Source: Bacteroides ihuae (GTDB lineage Bacteria; Bacteroidota; Bacteroidia; Bacteroidales; Bacteroidaceae). From it: a DNA stretch of 64,000 nt. Position 1 is the first letter of the stretch, and every line of letters begins with the position of its first letter. The notes under the pieces were generated by a model. That model saw nothing but the letters and a program-made list of their open reading frames with translations. It had not been told where the DNA came from and searched no databases. The stretch lies in NCBI RefSeq assembly GCF_900104585.1, contig NZ_FNVX01000005.1, forward strand, positions 124,001 through 188,000. The letters run 5' to 3'. This document shows, piece by piece, positions 42,577-50,918 of the stretch. Made by a program: the position numbers and the translations under genes.

Positions 42577-44781
42577 CTAAATTAAGTCGAGCATCAGTGG
42601 AATGTCTTCTTCATTCACTCCTTGTTCTATTAAGTGCACTGCATTTTCGTGAAAGAGTTCTAGGAAGAGAGTCTGATTGTCGCATAGAACTTTAGCTTTA
42701 AAGTATGTACCTAGAGCATCTTCAATATTTCCCATACACCAGAATACATGCCCTTCGTTCAGAAAGTCTTGCCACAGAGGAGATTTCTCTATTGCTTTAT
42801 CATAATATTTGCTTGCTTGCTGGAGTTTCCCTTCCACAAATGAACACCAGCCAATAGCTCTCCATGCTTTTACACAGTCGGTTTCTATAAAATCCAGTTT
42901 GAAGAAATAGTTTAGCGCTTCTTCATATCGTTGCAACTCAGCAAGGCAGCTACCGCAATAGAATAATATATTATGTTTTTCCGGTTGCACGGTTTCCACT
43001 TTTCGATAATATTCGATGGCTTTAGCATACTCTTTCGTCAGGCGGTAACAAGTGGCTAGATGGCGATTGGTCCACACATTATCAGGCTTTATCATGTCAG
43101 CTTTTAGGTAAGCTTCAATGGCAAGCTCATATCTCTTTTCCTTTTGGCGACAATAACCTATTTTCTGAAACAAATTTGCACTTCCACCCACAAGGCTAAT
43201 GACCTCTGTATACACTTCGGCAGCTTCTTTCGGGTGTTCTTTGCTGAAATAATAATCACCTAATTGCATTAAGTATTCCGGTTTGAGAAGCGTCTCGCGA
43301 ATTACCGGATATTTGTGCAAGGAGACAAAACCATCGAAAATAGGAGGGAATTCTTGTTTGCGAGGGTGAACTTTGAAGAAGCGGTATAGGCTGTGGAGGT
43401 ACTGATTGCAAATGATTTCGGGTTGTTGAGCAATCTTCTTTAGCGATTCACTATTTTGCTTATCATTGAATTCGTCCATTTGCTGTTCGGAAAGCTGGCT
43501 CAGCATCATCTCTCTCTGACCTTTAGGGATGTGCATCATTGTAAAGCAAAGTGAATATTTGTCGCTATCGCAGAAGAAGCCTGACTCAAGTACGAGGTCG
43601 ATGATACTATCGTCCTGATTGTTTTCGCTGAACTCTTTAATAATTTCGGAGTGTTGCTTGTCGAATGGATAAAACCAGTTACTCAATGTTTTGAAGAATG
43701 GGTACGACTTTAGTTGTGAGAAGGTGCTCATATACACATCTGCACCTTCTATTTGTAGTTCGCTCATCTCTTTCAGCTTATTCTCCAGATCGGACTGTTG
43801 TGGATTCTTCCAGTCGGGATTCTGATCATCATTATCTTCTTCTGACTCCTCGATGCCATATCTAAAGCCACGCATATTAACTTTTTTAAGCATTTCGGGA
43901 ATGATTTCTTCGCGCATCTTCTTATCTATCTTTTCTGTTTCCTGGCAGCGTAGCCATTGAATGTATGCGCGGTTCATCTCTTTGCCGAAGGTCTCATTTT
44001 CGTTGAGCAGTGAGAGACGTGCTGTTACTTCAGGATAAAACATTAGACGCTTATTATATAGATGTATGGTGAAAGCAATGCCTACCAATGCTCGTTGGTT
44101 GATTTGCGCATTGGGATGAGTATAGGCATCAAAGAGCCACATCATTTTTTTTATGTCGAAACATTCCATCAGACTAAGGGTGACGGCGCTAACAAACAGG
44201 CTGATGTCGTTTGCTGTCATGTGCTCAGAACTTAAGAATAGGGTAGCTTCTTTCTCGTCTTCCACGCTCCAGGAAGTATTGATCCATGTCTCTTCAAACA
44301 GCATGTTGAGTGTTTCTTCGTGCTGTTTGCGTACTTGATTGGCCTCTTCATTAGGCGTTTTTGGAAGGATATTTGCCACCGCCAGATTGTCGATGTATGC
44401 TTCCAAACTTAATCGACTATTTTTAAGGCTTTCGGCCGGAAATGATTTTAAACCCGACTTAAGGATGTTATAATAGTCAATCGAGGTGGCCATGCGTTTA
44501 TCCAAGCGAGATTGGTCGGCTATCTCTATTGCGCCGGTCAAAAGCTTTAGATATAATTTTTTGCGGGCCGGATCTTCAACGCCTTGCTTCATATATTGCA
44601 GCATATAGCTATAAGAAGTCTGTATTTGTTCCAATTTTTGGTGCATTTCCCAGTCAGCACTGTCATGCAAATACTGACTCAGCATTGCCAAAGCTTCTTT
44701 GAGTCGTTTGTTATATATGAGGTTAATGATTAGCTGGTGCTGTTCATTGATATATTGTTCGCTGAAATAATTTCCGGCCAT
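42577..44781 (-). CDS. Large cytoplasmic TPR-repeat protein
   Basis: A 734-residue protein without signal peptide. The first roughly 480 residues are helical and acidic and do not match a domain I know; the C-terminal part (about 500-700) has clear tetratricopeptide repeats, for example LGDYYFSKEHPKEAAEVYTEV, RQKEKRYELAIEAYLKADMI, LTKEYAKAIEYYRKVETVQ and FVEGKLQQASKYYDKAIEKS. The stop is close to the right flank of the IS insertion. It is encoded 14 bp after a DUF418 membrane-protein gene, so the two probably form an operon. Role unknown. Confidence 0.85.
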   Translation of the reverse strand: MAGNYFSEQYINEQHQLIINLIYNKRLKEALAMLSQYLHDSADWEMHQKLEQIQTSYSYMLQYMKQGVEDPARKKLYLKLLTGAIEIADQSRLDKRMATSIDYYNILKSGLKSFPAESLKNSRLSLEAYIDNLAVANILPKTPNEEANQVRKQHEETLNMLFEETWINTSWSVEDEKEATLFLSSEHMTANDISLFVSAVTLSLMECFDIKKMMWLFDAYTHPNAQINQRALVGIAFTIHLYNKRLMFYPEVTARLSLLNENETFGKEMNRAYIQWLRCQETEKIDKKMREEIIPEMLKKVNMRGFRYGIEESEEDNDDQNPDWKNPQQSDLENKLKEMSELQIEGADVYMSTFSQLKSYPFFKTLSNWFYPFDKQHSEIIKEFSENNQDDSIIDLVLESGFFCDSDKYSLCFTMMHIPKGQREMMLSQLSEQQMDEFNDKQNSESLKKIAQQPEIICNQYLHSLYRFFKVHPRKQEFPPIFDGFVSLHKYPVIRETLLKPEYLMQLGDYYFSKEHPKEAAEVYTEVISLVGGSANLFQKIGYCRQKEKRYELAIEAYLKADMIKPDNVWTNRHLATCYRLTKEYAKAIEYYRKVETVQPEKHNILFYCGSCLAELQRYEEALNYFFKLDFIETDCVKAWRAIGWCSFVEGKLQQASKYYDKAIEKSPLWQDFLNEGHVFWCMGNIEDALGTYFKAKVLCDNQTLFLELFHENAVHLIEQGVNEEDIPLMLDLI

Positions 44782-44795
44782 TTTTTTTTATTATT

Positions 44796-45974
44796 TTATT
44801 TTCTAATCCACGTCAGGCGTTTCCAAAGTCCTTCGAATGGGCCATGCTTATGGCTCTTTAACCACCAAGAGCAGAAAGCCATCTGAAGAAGAACAAAAAC
44901 AATGCCAAAGATAAAACTATAGGTGATACCCATGTATCTGCCAAGGAAGAATCCCCAATGGTAGAAGAGTAGAGAGCCGATGAGTGACTGACCAATGTAA
45001 TTTGTCATACTCATTTTGCCATAAGTGGTAAACCGCATAAGGAAGCTTCTGTCTTTCACTCGATAGAAAGTAAGCAAGCCTCCGGTAACAAGTATTACCA
45101 TAAAACTGAGGTTGCTCAAAGAACTGATTATAAGTTGCAACGGAGTGAGTAGGGCAGCTCGGGAAATGAAACCGGGCAATAGATTATTTAATCCATAAAG
45201 GGGGAAGAAGCATAACAAGGCGATGCCCAATGATTTGAACCATAGTTGTTCGGTGCTAACGCTGTGCAAGAACAATCGCTTGCGCCCCACGAGCATTCCG
45301 AAGAGGAATAGTCCGGCTGTCTGCATGATGCGTCCGTGTTCAAAGGCCCATGTGAAGTTGGCCAACTGACCTTCCCAGATGTTCATACGTATTGTCTCGA
45401 GGAATGTACCACTTTTCTGTACCTCGTAGGCTATGCCAAAATAATAGTTCCCCAAGCTTTCTCCGGCGGTATAGTTGGGATCGATGAGGGCATAAATCAC
45501 TTTCCCCCAATCGAGGGGTTGAAGTATTAAGAGGGTGCCAATGATCGCTACTGTTCGGTCACTTAATTTGCAACAGATGGGTAGAATGATACCTATTACG
45601 GCATACATGGTTAATATTTCACCGGTAAAGAAAGATGCGTTGAACTGTCCGATGATAAAGAGTAAAGTCAGGCGCCATAGAAATCGCAGGCGGAAATCTT
45701 TTCCACGTCGTTGTTGATTATCGTTTTGAATGAAGAAACTAAAACCGAACAAAAGAGCGAAGACTGCATAAGCTTTGCCACCAAAGGTGAAGAAGAGTCC
45801 ATCCCAAATGACTCGGTCGGTAAACTTCATCCATTCAAAGGGGACGTTTTCGGGGAAATAGTAGAAATTGAAGTGTTCGATGCTGTGTAAAACGATGATT
45901 CCCATTACGGCTAATCCTCTCAATACGTCGGCTACGTCGACGCGGGCATTTGTCTCGGCGATTTTTTGTACCAT
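44796..45974 (-). CDS. DUF418-family polytopic membrane protein
   Basis: A 392-residue protein with about nine membrane helices. The N-terminus RVDVADVLRGLAVMGIIVLHSIEHFNFYYFP and the block GKAYAVFALLFGFSF are typical of DUF418 proteins, and the C-terminal DUF418 domain has RFTTYGKMSMTNYIGQSLIGSLLFY and WWLKSHKHGPFEGLWKRLTW. These proteins resemble acyltransferase-3-type membrane proteins in layout, but their substrate is unknown. A candidate -7 box (TACATTTG) lies 36 bp upstream of the start, and a TPR gene follows after 14 bp. Confidence 0.92.
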   Translation of the reverse strand: MVQKIAETNARVDVADVLRGLAVMGIIVLHSIEHFNFYYFPENVPFEWMKFTDRVIWDGLFFTFGGKAYAVFALLFGFSFFIQNDNQQRRGKDFRLRFLWRLTLLFIIGQFNASFFTGEILTMYAVIGIILPICCKLSDRTVAIIGTLLILQPLDWGKVIYALIDPNYTAGESLGNYYFGIAYEVQKSGTFLETIRMNIWEGQLANFTWAFEHGRIMQTAGLFLFGMLVGRKRLFLHSVSTEQLWFKSLGIALLCFFPLYGLNNLLPGFISRAALLTPLQLIISSLSNLSFMVILVTGGLLTFYRVKDRSFLMRFTTYGKMSMTNYIGQSLIGSLLFYHWGFFLGRYMGITYSFIFGIVFVLLQMAFCSWWLKSHKHGPFEGLWKRLTWIRK

Positions 45975-46009
45975 GGCTTTAATGTCATTTTTAAGGTATT
46001 ACATATGGG

Positions 46010-46017
46010 CAAATGTA
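46010..46017 (-). promoter_or_regulatory. Candidate -7 box for the DUF418/TPR operon
   Basis: Minus-strand TACATTTG, exact TAnnTTTG match, 36 bp before the start codon of the DUF418 gene. No clear -33 element. Confidence 0.5.
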
Positions 46018-46230
46018 CAATATTATTTTATAAGTGCCTTCCTTTGTTGTGATAAAACAGTAGATGTAATGTCTTTTTTTAGGGATAGTGAGGTCATTTT
46101 TGTCAAGAGACGATTTACTGATTATTAACGAACGAGGAGGGAGGCAAAAGGTCAAGGCGTTGTTGGACAGACAAATAGGTGTTTTTGGAAAACATAGAGG
46201 TGCTTGGTGCTAACAAATAAGCAGATTGCT

Positions 46231-46339
46231 GAAGTGCAACCGTATTTTGGGTGAAGTGCAACCGTGCAAATTGGCAAGAGAACCGTGCAAATGCTTCAAC
46301 TGCACCCTGCAGATGAGTAAAGAGAACCGTGCAATTGAT
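46231..46339. repeat. Degenerate 22-bp tandem repeat
   Basis: The word AACCGTGCAA occurs at 46260, 46281 and 46325, and AACCGT also at 46238: spacings of 22, 21 and 44 bp. Cutting the region into 22-bp units from 46231 gives five units; the fourth (46296-46317) is the most decayed but still matches the third at 14 of 22 positions. There is no conserved start codon or promoter inside. Confidence 0.75.
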
Positions 46340-46384
46340 CGATAAAGCACTACGTTGAGGCAATCCGAATTGTTTGGGCACAAA

Positions 46385-46414
46385 AAAAGGAAGAAGTTGC
46401 AACTTCTCCCTTTT
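46385..46414 (-). terminator. Terminator of the solute-binding lipoprotein gene
   Basis: A 16-bp perfect palindrome AGAAGTTGCAACTTCT (46392-46407) extended by GGA/CCC-type and A/T pairing; on the minus strand a run of seven T follows. It is about 105 bp past the stop of the gene at 46521. Confidence 0.75.
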
Positions 46415-46520
46415 ACCGTAATTTAAATTCAAACTATTTTATGATTACGCTAACAAAGGTAATGCATTTCACATCCAAAGTCAAGCGTTTCGGGTGAAAA
46501 AAAGAGATTATTTCTTTTTT

Positions 46521-47486
46521 TTATTCAGTTTCGGTTGTTACATCAGGTTGTGTATAGATGGAGTCTACGAGGCTTTTTATGCTATACGTGTGTGGCAATA
46601 GATTCTTCGCTTTTAACCAAGCAATGGTGCCTTCCAGATCTTTGGCGGCAGGCAGAGAGGCATACTGATACTGCGGCAGAGCAATGATACCGGCCAATGC
46701 TTCCGGCACTCCGACATCTTCTATCAGTATCTGTCTCCACTCTTCCAGTGGGTGCGTTCGGATGTAGTCAACAGCTAAATTATATCCTTTGACCAGTCGT
46801 TTAATATCTTCCGATTTATTCTTCAAAGCCTTTTCAGAGAAGACCGTTCCTGTGATCGATAAACCTAATTCCTGCGTACTGATGAGTGATTTATGTCCGC
46901 TGTTCATTGCGATGGTAGCAAAAGGATCAGAGAAGACGGATGCATCAATTTGTCCGTATTGCAGCATCTCCAGTCGGAGGGGAATGTTGTTTATTTCCGG
47001 TTTATTCACTTCTGCGAGAGTAATGCCGGCTTTGTTGAGAATGAAGTCCGTAACATAGTCTATCACACTGTTGTGCGATACGGCAATGTTCTTTCCTTTT
47101 AATTGAGAAAGTGATTTGATACCGCTTTCTTTTCCGGCTATGAAGCAGAAGTAGCCATCGTTCTTCATAACGATTTTCAACGGAATGTGGTGTGTTTGCA
47201 GAAAGGCGGCATTGGTGTAGTCTATAATCGTTCCGTCTATGTCGCCCGATTGAAAGGCGGCGTCGCGGTCGGTGGTTGAGAAGAATTTCACAATGTTTAC
47301 TTTCAATCCCAGAGAGTCATAAATGCCTTCTTTCTCTGCGATGATAAACGGAACATAGTCCATAGAGGACATGACTCCTAAGCTGATGGGTTGCAGCTCA
47401 ACTGAAATAACCTTTCCTTTTTTGCTCCCGGTGCATCCGGAAAGTATCAAAAGGATTGAAGAACATACAAGTAGAATTTTCTTCAT
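46521..47486 (-). CDS. Solute-binding lipoprotein of an ABC importer (NMT1/SsuA-type)
   Basis: A 321-residue lipoprotein (lipobox LSGC, then TGSKKGK, without the acidic export patch, so probably facing the periplasm). The fold signature of NitT/TauT/SsuA-type binding proteins is clear: PISLGVMSSMDYVPFIIAEKEGIYDSLGL, then FFSTTDRDAAFQSGDIDGTIIDYTNAAFL, LKGKNIAVSHNSVIDYVTDFIL and GQIDASVFSDPFATIAM. Ligands in the family include sulfonates, nitrate/bicarbonate and thiamine precursors; the ligand here cannot be read. No ABC permease or ATPase gene is adjacent: upstream lies pgk, separated by a terminator. So it is an orphan binding protein within this window. Confidence 0.85.
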   Translation of the reverse strand: MKKILLVCSSILLILSGCTGSKKGKVISVELQPISLGVMSSMDYVPFIIAEKEGIYDSLGLKVNIVKFFSTTDRDAAFQSGDIDGTIIDYTNAAFLQTHHIPLKIVMKNDGYFCFIAGKESGIKSLSQLKGKNIAVSHNSVIDYVTDFILNKAGITLAEVNKPEINNIPLRLEMLQYGQIDASVFSDPFATIAMNSGHKSLISTQELGLSITGTVFSEKALKNKSEDIKRLVKGYNLAVDYIRTHPLEEWRQILIEDVGVPEALAGIIALPQYQYASLPAAKDLEGTIAWLKAKNLLPHTYSIKSLVDSIYTQPDVTTETE

Positions 47487-47519
47487 GATGGTGTTTTAAG
47501 AGTATAAGATTAAAAAAAT

Positions 47520-47547
47520 AGGCAACCTTCCCGGGGGAAAGCTGCCT
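47520..47547 (-). terminator. Terminator of pgk
   Basis: Arms AGGCAACCTTCCC and GGGAAAGCTGCCT (two mismatches), with a T-rich run on the minus strand after the hairpin (complement of AAAAAAATA). It lies 23 bp past the pgk stop. Confidence 0.8.
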
Positions 47548-47569
47548 ATAAGTATATGCTTTGCGAGAA

Positions 47570-48829
47570 TTATCCTTTGATTGCGGCGATACCCGGAAGA
47601 ACTTTTCCTTCGATTGCCTCAAGCAATGCTCCACCACCTGTAGAAACGTAAGATACGCCGTCGGCTAAGCCGAACTTGTTTACACAAGCTACAGAGTCAC
47701 CACCACCTACTAGTGAGAAAGCACCATTCTTAGTCGCTTCAACGATTGCTTCGCCTACCGACTTAGAACCGTGAGAGAAGTTTTCGAATTCGAACACTCC
47801 TGTAGGACCATTCCAAAGAATAGTCTTTGATTCTTTGATTACTTTCGCATAAATCTCTTCAGTCTTAGGGCCGATATCAAGTCCTGACCATCCGTCAGGA
47901 ATTACGTCGTCGTCAACAAACTGAGTGTTGGCGTCATTTGAAAAGCTATCGGCTATCTTAGCATCTACAGCAATGATTAGCTTAACGTTATTCTTCTTTG
48001 CTTTTTCAATCAATTCTAGAGCCAAAGGCATTTTATCGTCTTCACAGATAGAAGAGCCGATCTTTCCGCCCAATGCTTTAGTGAAAGTAAACGTCATACC
48101 TCCGGTGATAATGAGGTTATCAACCTTTGAAAGCAAGTTCTCTATGATTTCTATTTTAGAAGAAACCTTTGAACCACCCATGATAGCAGTAAATGGACGT
48201 TTAATGTCGTTCAATATTTTATCAACAGCAGTTACTTCTTTTTCCATCAGGTAACCGAACATCTTGTTGTCTGTATCGAAATAGTCGGCAATTAGTGCAG
48301 TAGAGGCATGTGCGCGGTGAGCAGTACCGAAAGCATCGTTCACGTAGCAATCAGCATACGAAGCCAATTTCTTGGTGAATTCCTTTTGGCTTGCCTTTAC
48401 CGCTTTTTTGGCAGCAGCTTTTTCTTCATCAGTAGCATCTTCAGCCAATCCTCTTGGTTTGCCTTCTTCTTCAGCATAGAAGCGAAGGTTTTCAAGTAAT
48501 AGGGCTTCGCCTGGTTTCAGAGCAGCCGATTTAGCAACAGCTTCTTCGCCCATGCAGTCGTTAGCAAACTGAACTTCAACGCCCAGTACTTTTGATACAT
48601 GAGCTACAATATGCTTCAGAGAAAACTTATCAGTAGCACCTTTGGGACGTCCCAAGTGAGAGCCGATGATAATGCTACCACCATCAGAAAGAATCTTCTT
48701 TAAAGTAGGGAGAGCAGCACGGATACGATTGTCGTCTGTAATGTTGAAGTTTTCGTCCAAAGGTACATTGAAGTCCACTCTGACGAATGCCTTTTTGCCG
48801 GCAAAATTGAATTGGTCAATTGTTTGCAT
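47570..48829 (-). CDS. pgk: Phosphoglycerate kinase
   Basis: A 419-residue protein. Substrate-binding N-terminal domain: [24 protein letters not shown] (the signature VRVDFNVP), SHLGRPKG and [16 protein letters not shown]-terminal nucleotide domain: [34 protein letters not shown] and [16 protein letters not shown], ending with [13 protein letters not shown]. It transfers phosphate from 1,3-bisphosphoglycerate to ADP in glycolysis. A short insert around 125-145 ([23 protein letters not shown]) is slightly longer than in many bacteria. It has its own -7 box (48876-48883) and terminator. Confidence 0.97.
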   Translation of the reverse strand: MQTIDQFNFAGKKAFVRVDFNVPLDENFNITDDNRIRAALPTLKKILSDGGSIIIGSHLGRPKGATDKFSLKHIVAHVSKVLGVEVQFANDCMGEEAVAKSAALKPGEALLLENLRFYAEEEGKPRGLAEDATDEEKAAAKKAVKASQKEFTKKLASYADCYVNDAFGTAHRAHASTALIADYFDTDNKMFGYLMEKEVTAVDKILNDIKRPFTAIMGGSKVSSKIEIIENLLSKVDNLIITGGMTFTFTKALGGKIGSSICEDDKMPLALELIEKAKKNNVKLIIAVDAKIADSFSNDANTQFVDDDVIPDGWSGLDIGPKTEEIYAKVIKESKTILWNGPTGVFEFENFSHGSKSVGEAIVEATKNGAFSLVGGGDSVACVNKFGLADGVSYVSTGGGALLEAIEGKVLPGIAAIKG

Positions 48830-48875
48830 AATACTCTATTTTATTTAAAAGTGTTAGTACTTTTTTCAATGAGTG

Positions 48876-48883
48876 CAAAGTTA
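48876..48883 (-). promoter_or_regulatory. Candidate -7 box for pgk
   Basis: Minus-strand TAACTTTG, exact TAnnTTTG match, 47 bp upstream of the pgk start, in the 85-bp gap after nth. Confidence 0.55.
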
Positions 48884-48914
48884 GTATATATTTCTCTTTT
48901 TTGCTATGAATTTA

Positions 48915-49589
48915 TTATTTATTCTTGCCTTTTTCGGCCTCTTTACTCAGTTTATGTATGCCGGAATAATAAGAGCACATAGGCCTCAGGCCACACTCTT
49001 CACACTTTGGAGTGCGGGCTTGGCAGATGTATCTTCCGTGCAGTATGAGCCAGTGATGGGCAATAGGTACAAGCTTCTTAGGAATGTATTTCATTAGCTC
49101 TTTTTCCGTAGCGAGAGGTGTCTTTGAATTGGTCGTCAGCCCGATACGGTTGGAGACTCTGAACACGTGCGTGTCCACTGCCATGGCGGCTTTGTTGAAC
49201 ACAACAGATTGAATGACATTGGCTGTTTTTCGTCCCACTCCGGGAAGCTTGATAAGTTGTTCTAGTTCGGATGGTACTTGGCTACCAAAGTCGTTCGTTA
49301 GCATGCGTGCCATGCCCACGAGGTGTTTGGCTTTATTGTTGGGATAAGATACACTTCGGATGTATTCAAACACTACTTCGGGAGTGCTGGCAGCCAGTGC
49401 TTCCGGGGTAGAGAAGTCGCTAAATAGTTTTGGAGTAATTAGATTCACTCGCTTGTCCGTGCATTGAGCAGAAAGAATAACGGCTATCAGAAGTTCGAAC
49501 GGATCGTTGTAATGTAGTTCTGTTTCGGCCACAGGCACATTCTCCTGAAACCATGCAATCACTCTTTCATATCTTTCTTTCTTCCTCAT
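48915..49589 (-). CDS. nth: Endonuclease III (DNA glycosylase/AP lyase)
   Basis: A 224-residue protein. Helix-hairpin-helix motif with the catalytic Lys: LIKLPGVGRKTANVI; catalytic Asp in AVDTHVFRVSNRIGL. The C-terminal Cys motif C-x6-C-x2-C-x5-C (CQARTPKCEECGLRPMC) for the 4Fe-4S cluster is intact. It removes oxidised pyrimidines from DNA in base-excision repair. It begins 38 bp after the MFS gene and is probably in its operon. Confidence 0.96.
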   Translation of the reverse strand: MRKKERYERVIAWFQENVPVAETELHYNDPFELLIAVILSAQCTDKRVNLITPKLFSDFSTPEALAASTPEVVFEYIRSVSYPNNKAKHLVGMARMLTNDFGSQVPSELEQLIKLPGVGRKTANVIQSVVFNKAAMAVDTHVFRVSNRIGLTTNSKTPLATEKELMKYIPKKLVPIAHHWLILHGRYICQARTPKCEECGLRPMCSYYSGIHKLSKEAEKGKNK

Positions 49590-49627
49590 TCTGATTTTTA
49601 TTTTGTATTCTCTCTCAAAACAAGTAT

Positions 49628-50824
49628 TTATCTCAGTTTGTTTCGCTCAAAGTGTGGTGCTACCTTCAGACGGAAAAAGAGAATGGAAACAATCGCGAAA
49701 CAGGCTCCTGAAAAATAAACCACATCCCATGAACTGATCTGAGCAAGGTAACCACCCATCATAATGCCGATACCGATACCTACATCCCATGAAGTGAGAT
49801 AGGTTGACGTGGTCGTACCTCTTTTACTGTTGGGTGCTAGATTGACAAACAGCGAGTTGAATGCCGGAAACATGGTTCCGAAGCCGATGCCTAGTAATAG
49901 AGCGATGATGAAGAAGATGACGGTTGTGAATTCTTTGTTCCACAGCATCAAGTTGCCGCAGGCAGCTAGCGCGAAAAAGCAAACGCAAACCAAATACAAC
50001 CCCAATGATATTACTTGGGGAATTCTCCCTTTATCGACCTGCTTACCTGAGAATATGCGAGAGACAGCCATGCCAATTGCCATGAATGTGAAGAATAATC
50101 CTGAGCTGAGTGTAATGCCTATCTTCTCGGCATACATGGCTACATAAGTTTGTGTCATGCCGTAAGGCACTGAAAGAAGAAGTAGAGAAACCCCTGCCGG
50201 TACGCCTTTGAGTAGTATAAATCGGTCGAAAGAGATTGGCTCGCGCGCTATCGGTTCTTTAGCGGGAACTCTCAGCCACATTGCCATGATAAAACCTAAT
50301 GTACCCGAAGCGATGGAACTGATAAAAATAACTTGAAACGGGAATAAGTCATGTAAAAACAACCCTGTCATTGGACCAATACTCATGGCCATATTATTCA
50401 TCATTCCATAATATCCAAGAGCTTCACCACGGCGTGAGGAGGGAGTGATATCTATCACAAGAGTGTTTCCGGCAACTGTCACCATGCCAAAGGCTAATCC
50501 GTGAACGATGCGCAGCATCACAAATAGACTTAGTATGCCAGCCAATATATATCCCGTAAAGATGGTGACAAAAATGAAATAGGCAATGAGATAGAGCGGT
50601 TTACGTGCCAGCGTATCTAATAGGTATCCAGAGAAAGGGCGGATGCAGAGGGCTGCTATGGTATAGCAAGAAAGTATCAATCCGATTTCAGCGTTGTTGG
50701 CGTGGAATACATCTGAGATATAAAATGGAAGTATAGGAAGTATCAGGTAGAAAGCAAAATATAAAAGAAAATTTGCTGCCAAAATACGACAATAGTTTAA
50801 AGTAACTAGCTTGTCTTTAACCAT
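49628..50824 (-). CDS. Major facilitator superfamily transporter
   Basis: A 398-residue protein with twelve predicted helices. Family motif A is visible after the second helix: GYLLDTLARKPLYL; PFSGYLLD precedes it and the equivalent loop after helix 8 is FSGKQVDKGRIPQVISL. SRRGEALGYYGMMNNMA and SKRGTTTSTYLTSWDVGIGIG are further MFS landmarks, of the drug/sugar-efflux type. Substrate unknown. It lies between pheS and nth on the same strand; a hairpin (50853-50892) separates it from pheS. Confidence 0.93.
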   Translation of the reverse strand: MVKDKLVTLNYCRILAANFLLYFAFYLILPILPFYISDVFHANNAEIGLILSCYTIAALCIRPFSGYLLDTLARKPLYLIAYFIFVTIFTGYILAGILSLFVMLRIVHGLAFGMVTVAGNTLVIDITPSSRRGEALGYYGMMNNMAMSIGPMTGLFLHDLFPFQVIFISSIASGTLGFIMAMWLRVPAKEPIAREPISFDRFILLKGVPAGVSLLLLSVPYGMTQTYVAMYAEKIGITLSSGLFFTFMAIGMAVSRIFSGKQVDKGRIPQVISLGLYLVCVCFFALAACGNLMLWNKEFTTVIFFIIALLLGIGFGTMFPAFNSLFVNLAPNSKRGTTTSTYLTSWDVGIGIGIMMGGYLAQISSWDVVYFSGACFAIVSILFFRLKVAPHFERNKLR

Positions 50825-50852
50825 TGAATTAATAAGATGTAGTTTAAAGAAA

Positions 50853-50892
50853 GTGTGTCAAAAGTTTCTTCGCAGTTGAACTTTTGACACAC
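50853..50892 (-). terminator. Terminator-like hairpin after pheS
   Basis: A perfect 14-bp inverted repeat (GTGTGTCAAAAGTT at 50853-50866 and its complement at 50879-50892) with a 12-nt loop. On the minus strand it is followed by TTTCTTTAAA, a moderate T-run. It lies 26 bp past the pheS stop. Confidence 0.75.
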
Positions 50893-50918
50893 CCTTATGT
50901 TGCTTTTTGTTCTTTGCT

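Larger units (their letters stand above)
46018..46520. other. Intergenic region with tandem repeats, no gene recognised
   Basis: This gap (546 bp counted from 45975) holds the DUF418 promoter at its left edge, a degenerate 22-bp tandem repeat (46231-46339) and a terminator for the solute-binding protein gene (46385-46414). A 105-codon open frame on the minus strand across the repeats has no signal of coding and was not called. Confidence 0.7.

Noticed and set aside
46231-46339. CRISPR array
   Set aside because: The repeat is short and degenerate, there are no unique spacers of constant length and no cas genes.
46115-46432. 105-codon open frame on the minus strand across the tandem repeats
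   Set aside because: The protein has no signal, domain or regular codon pattern, and the frame is kept open by the repeat composition. A terminator lies inside it.
47925-48254. 109-codon + strand frame inside pgk
   Set aside because: Antisense shadow of a conserved housekeeping gene.
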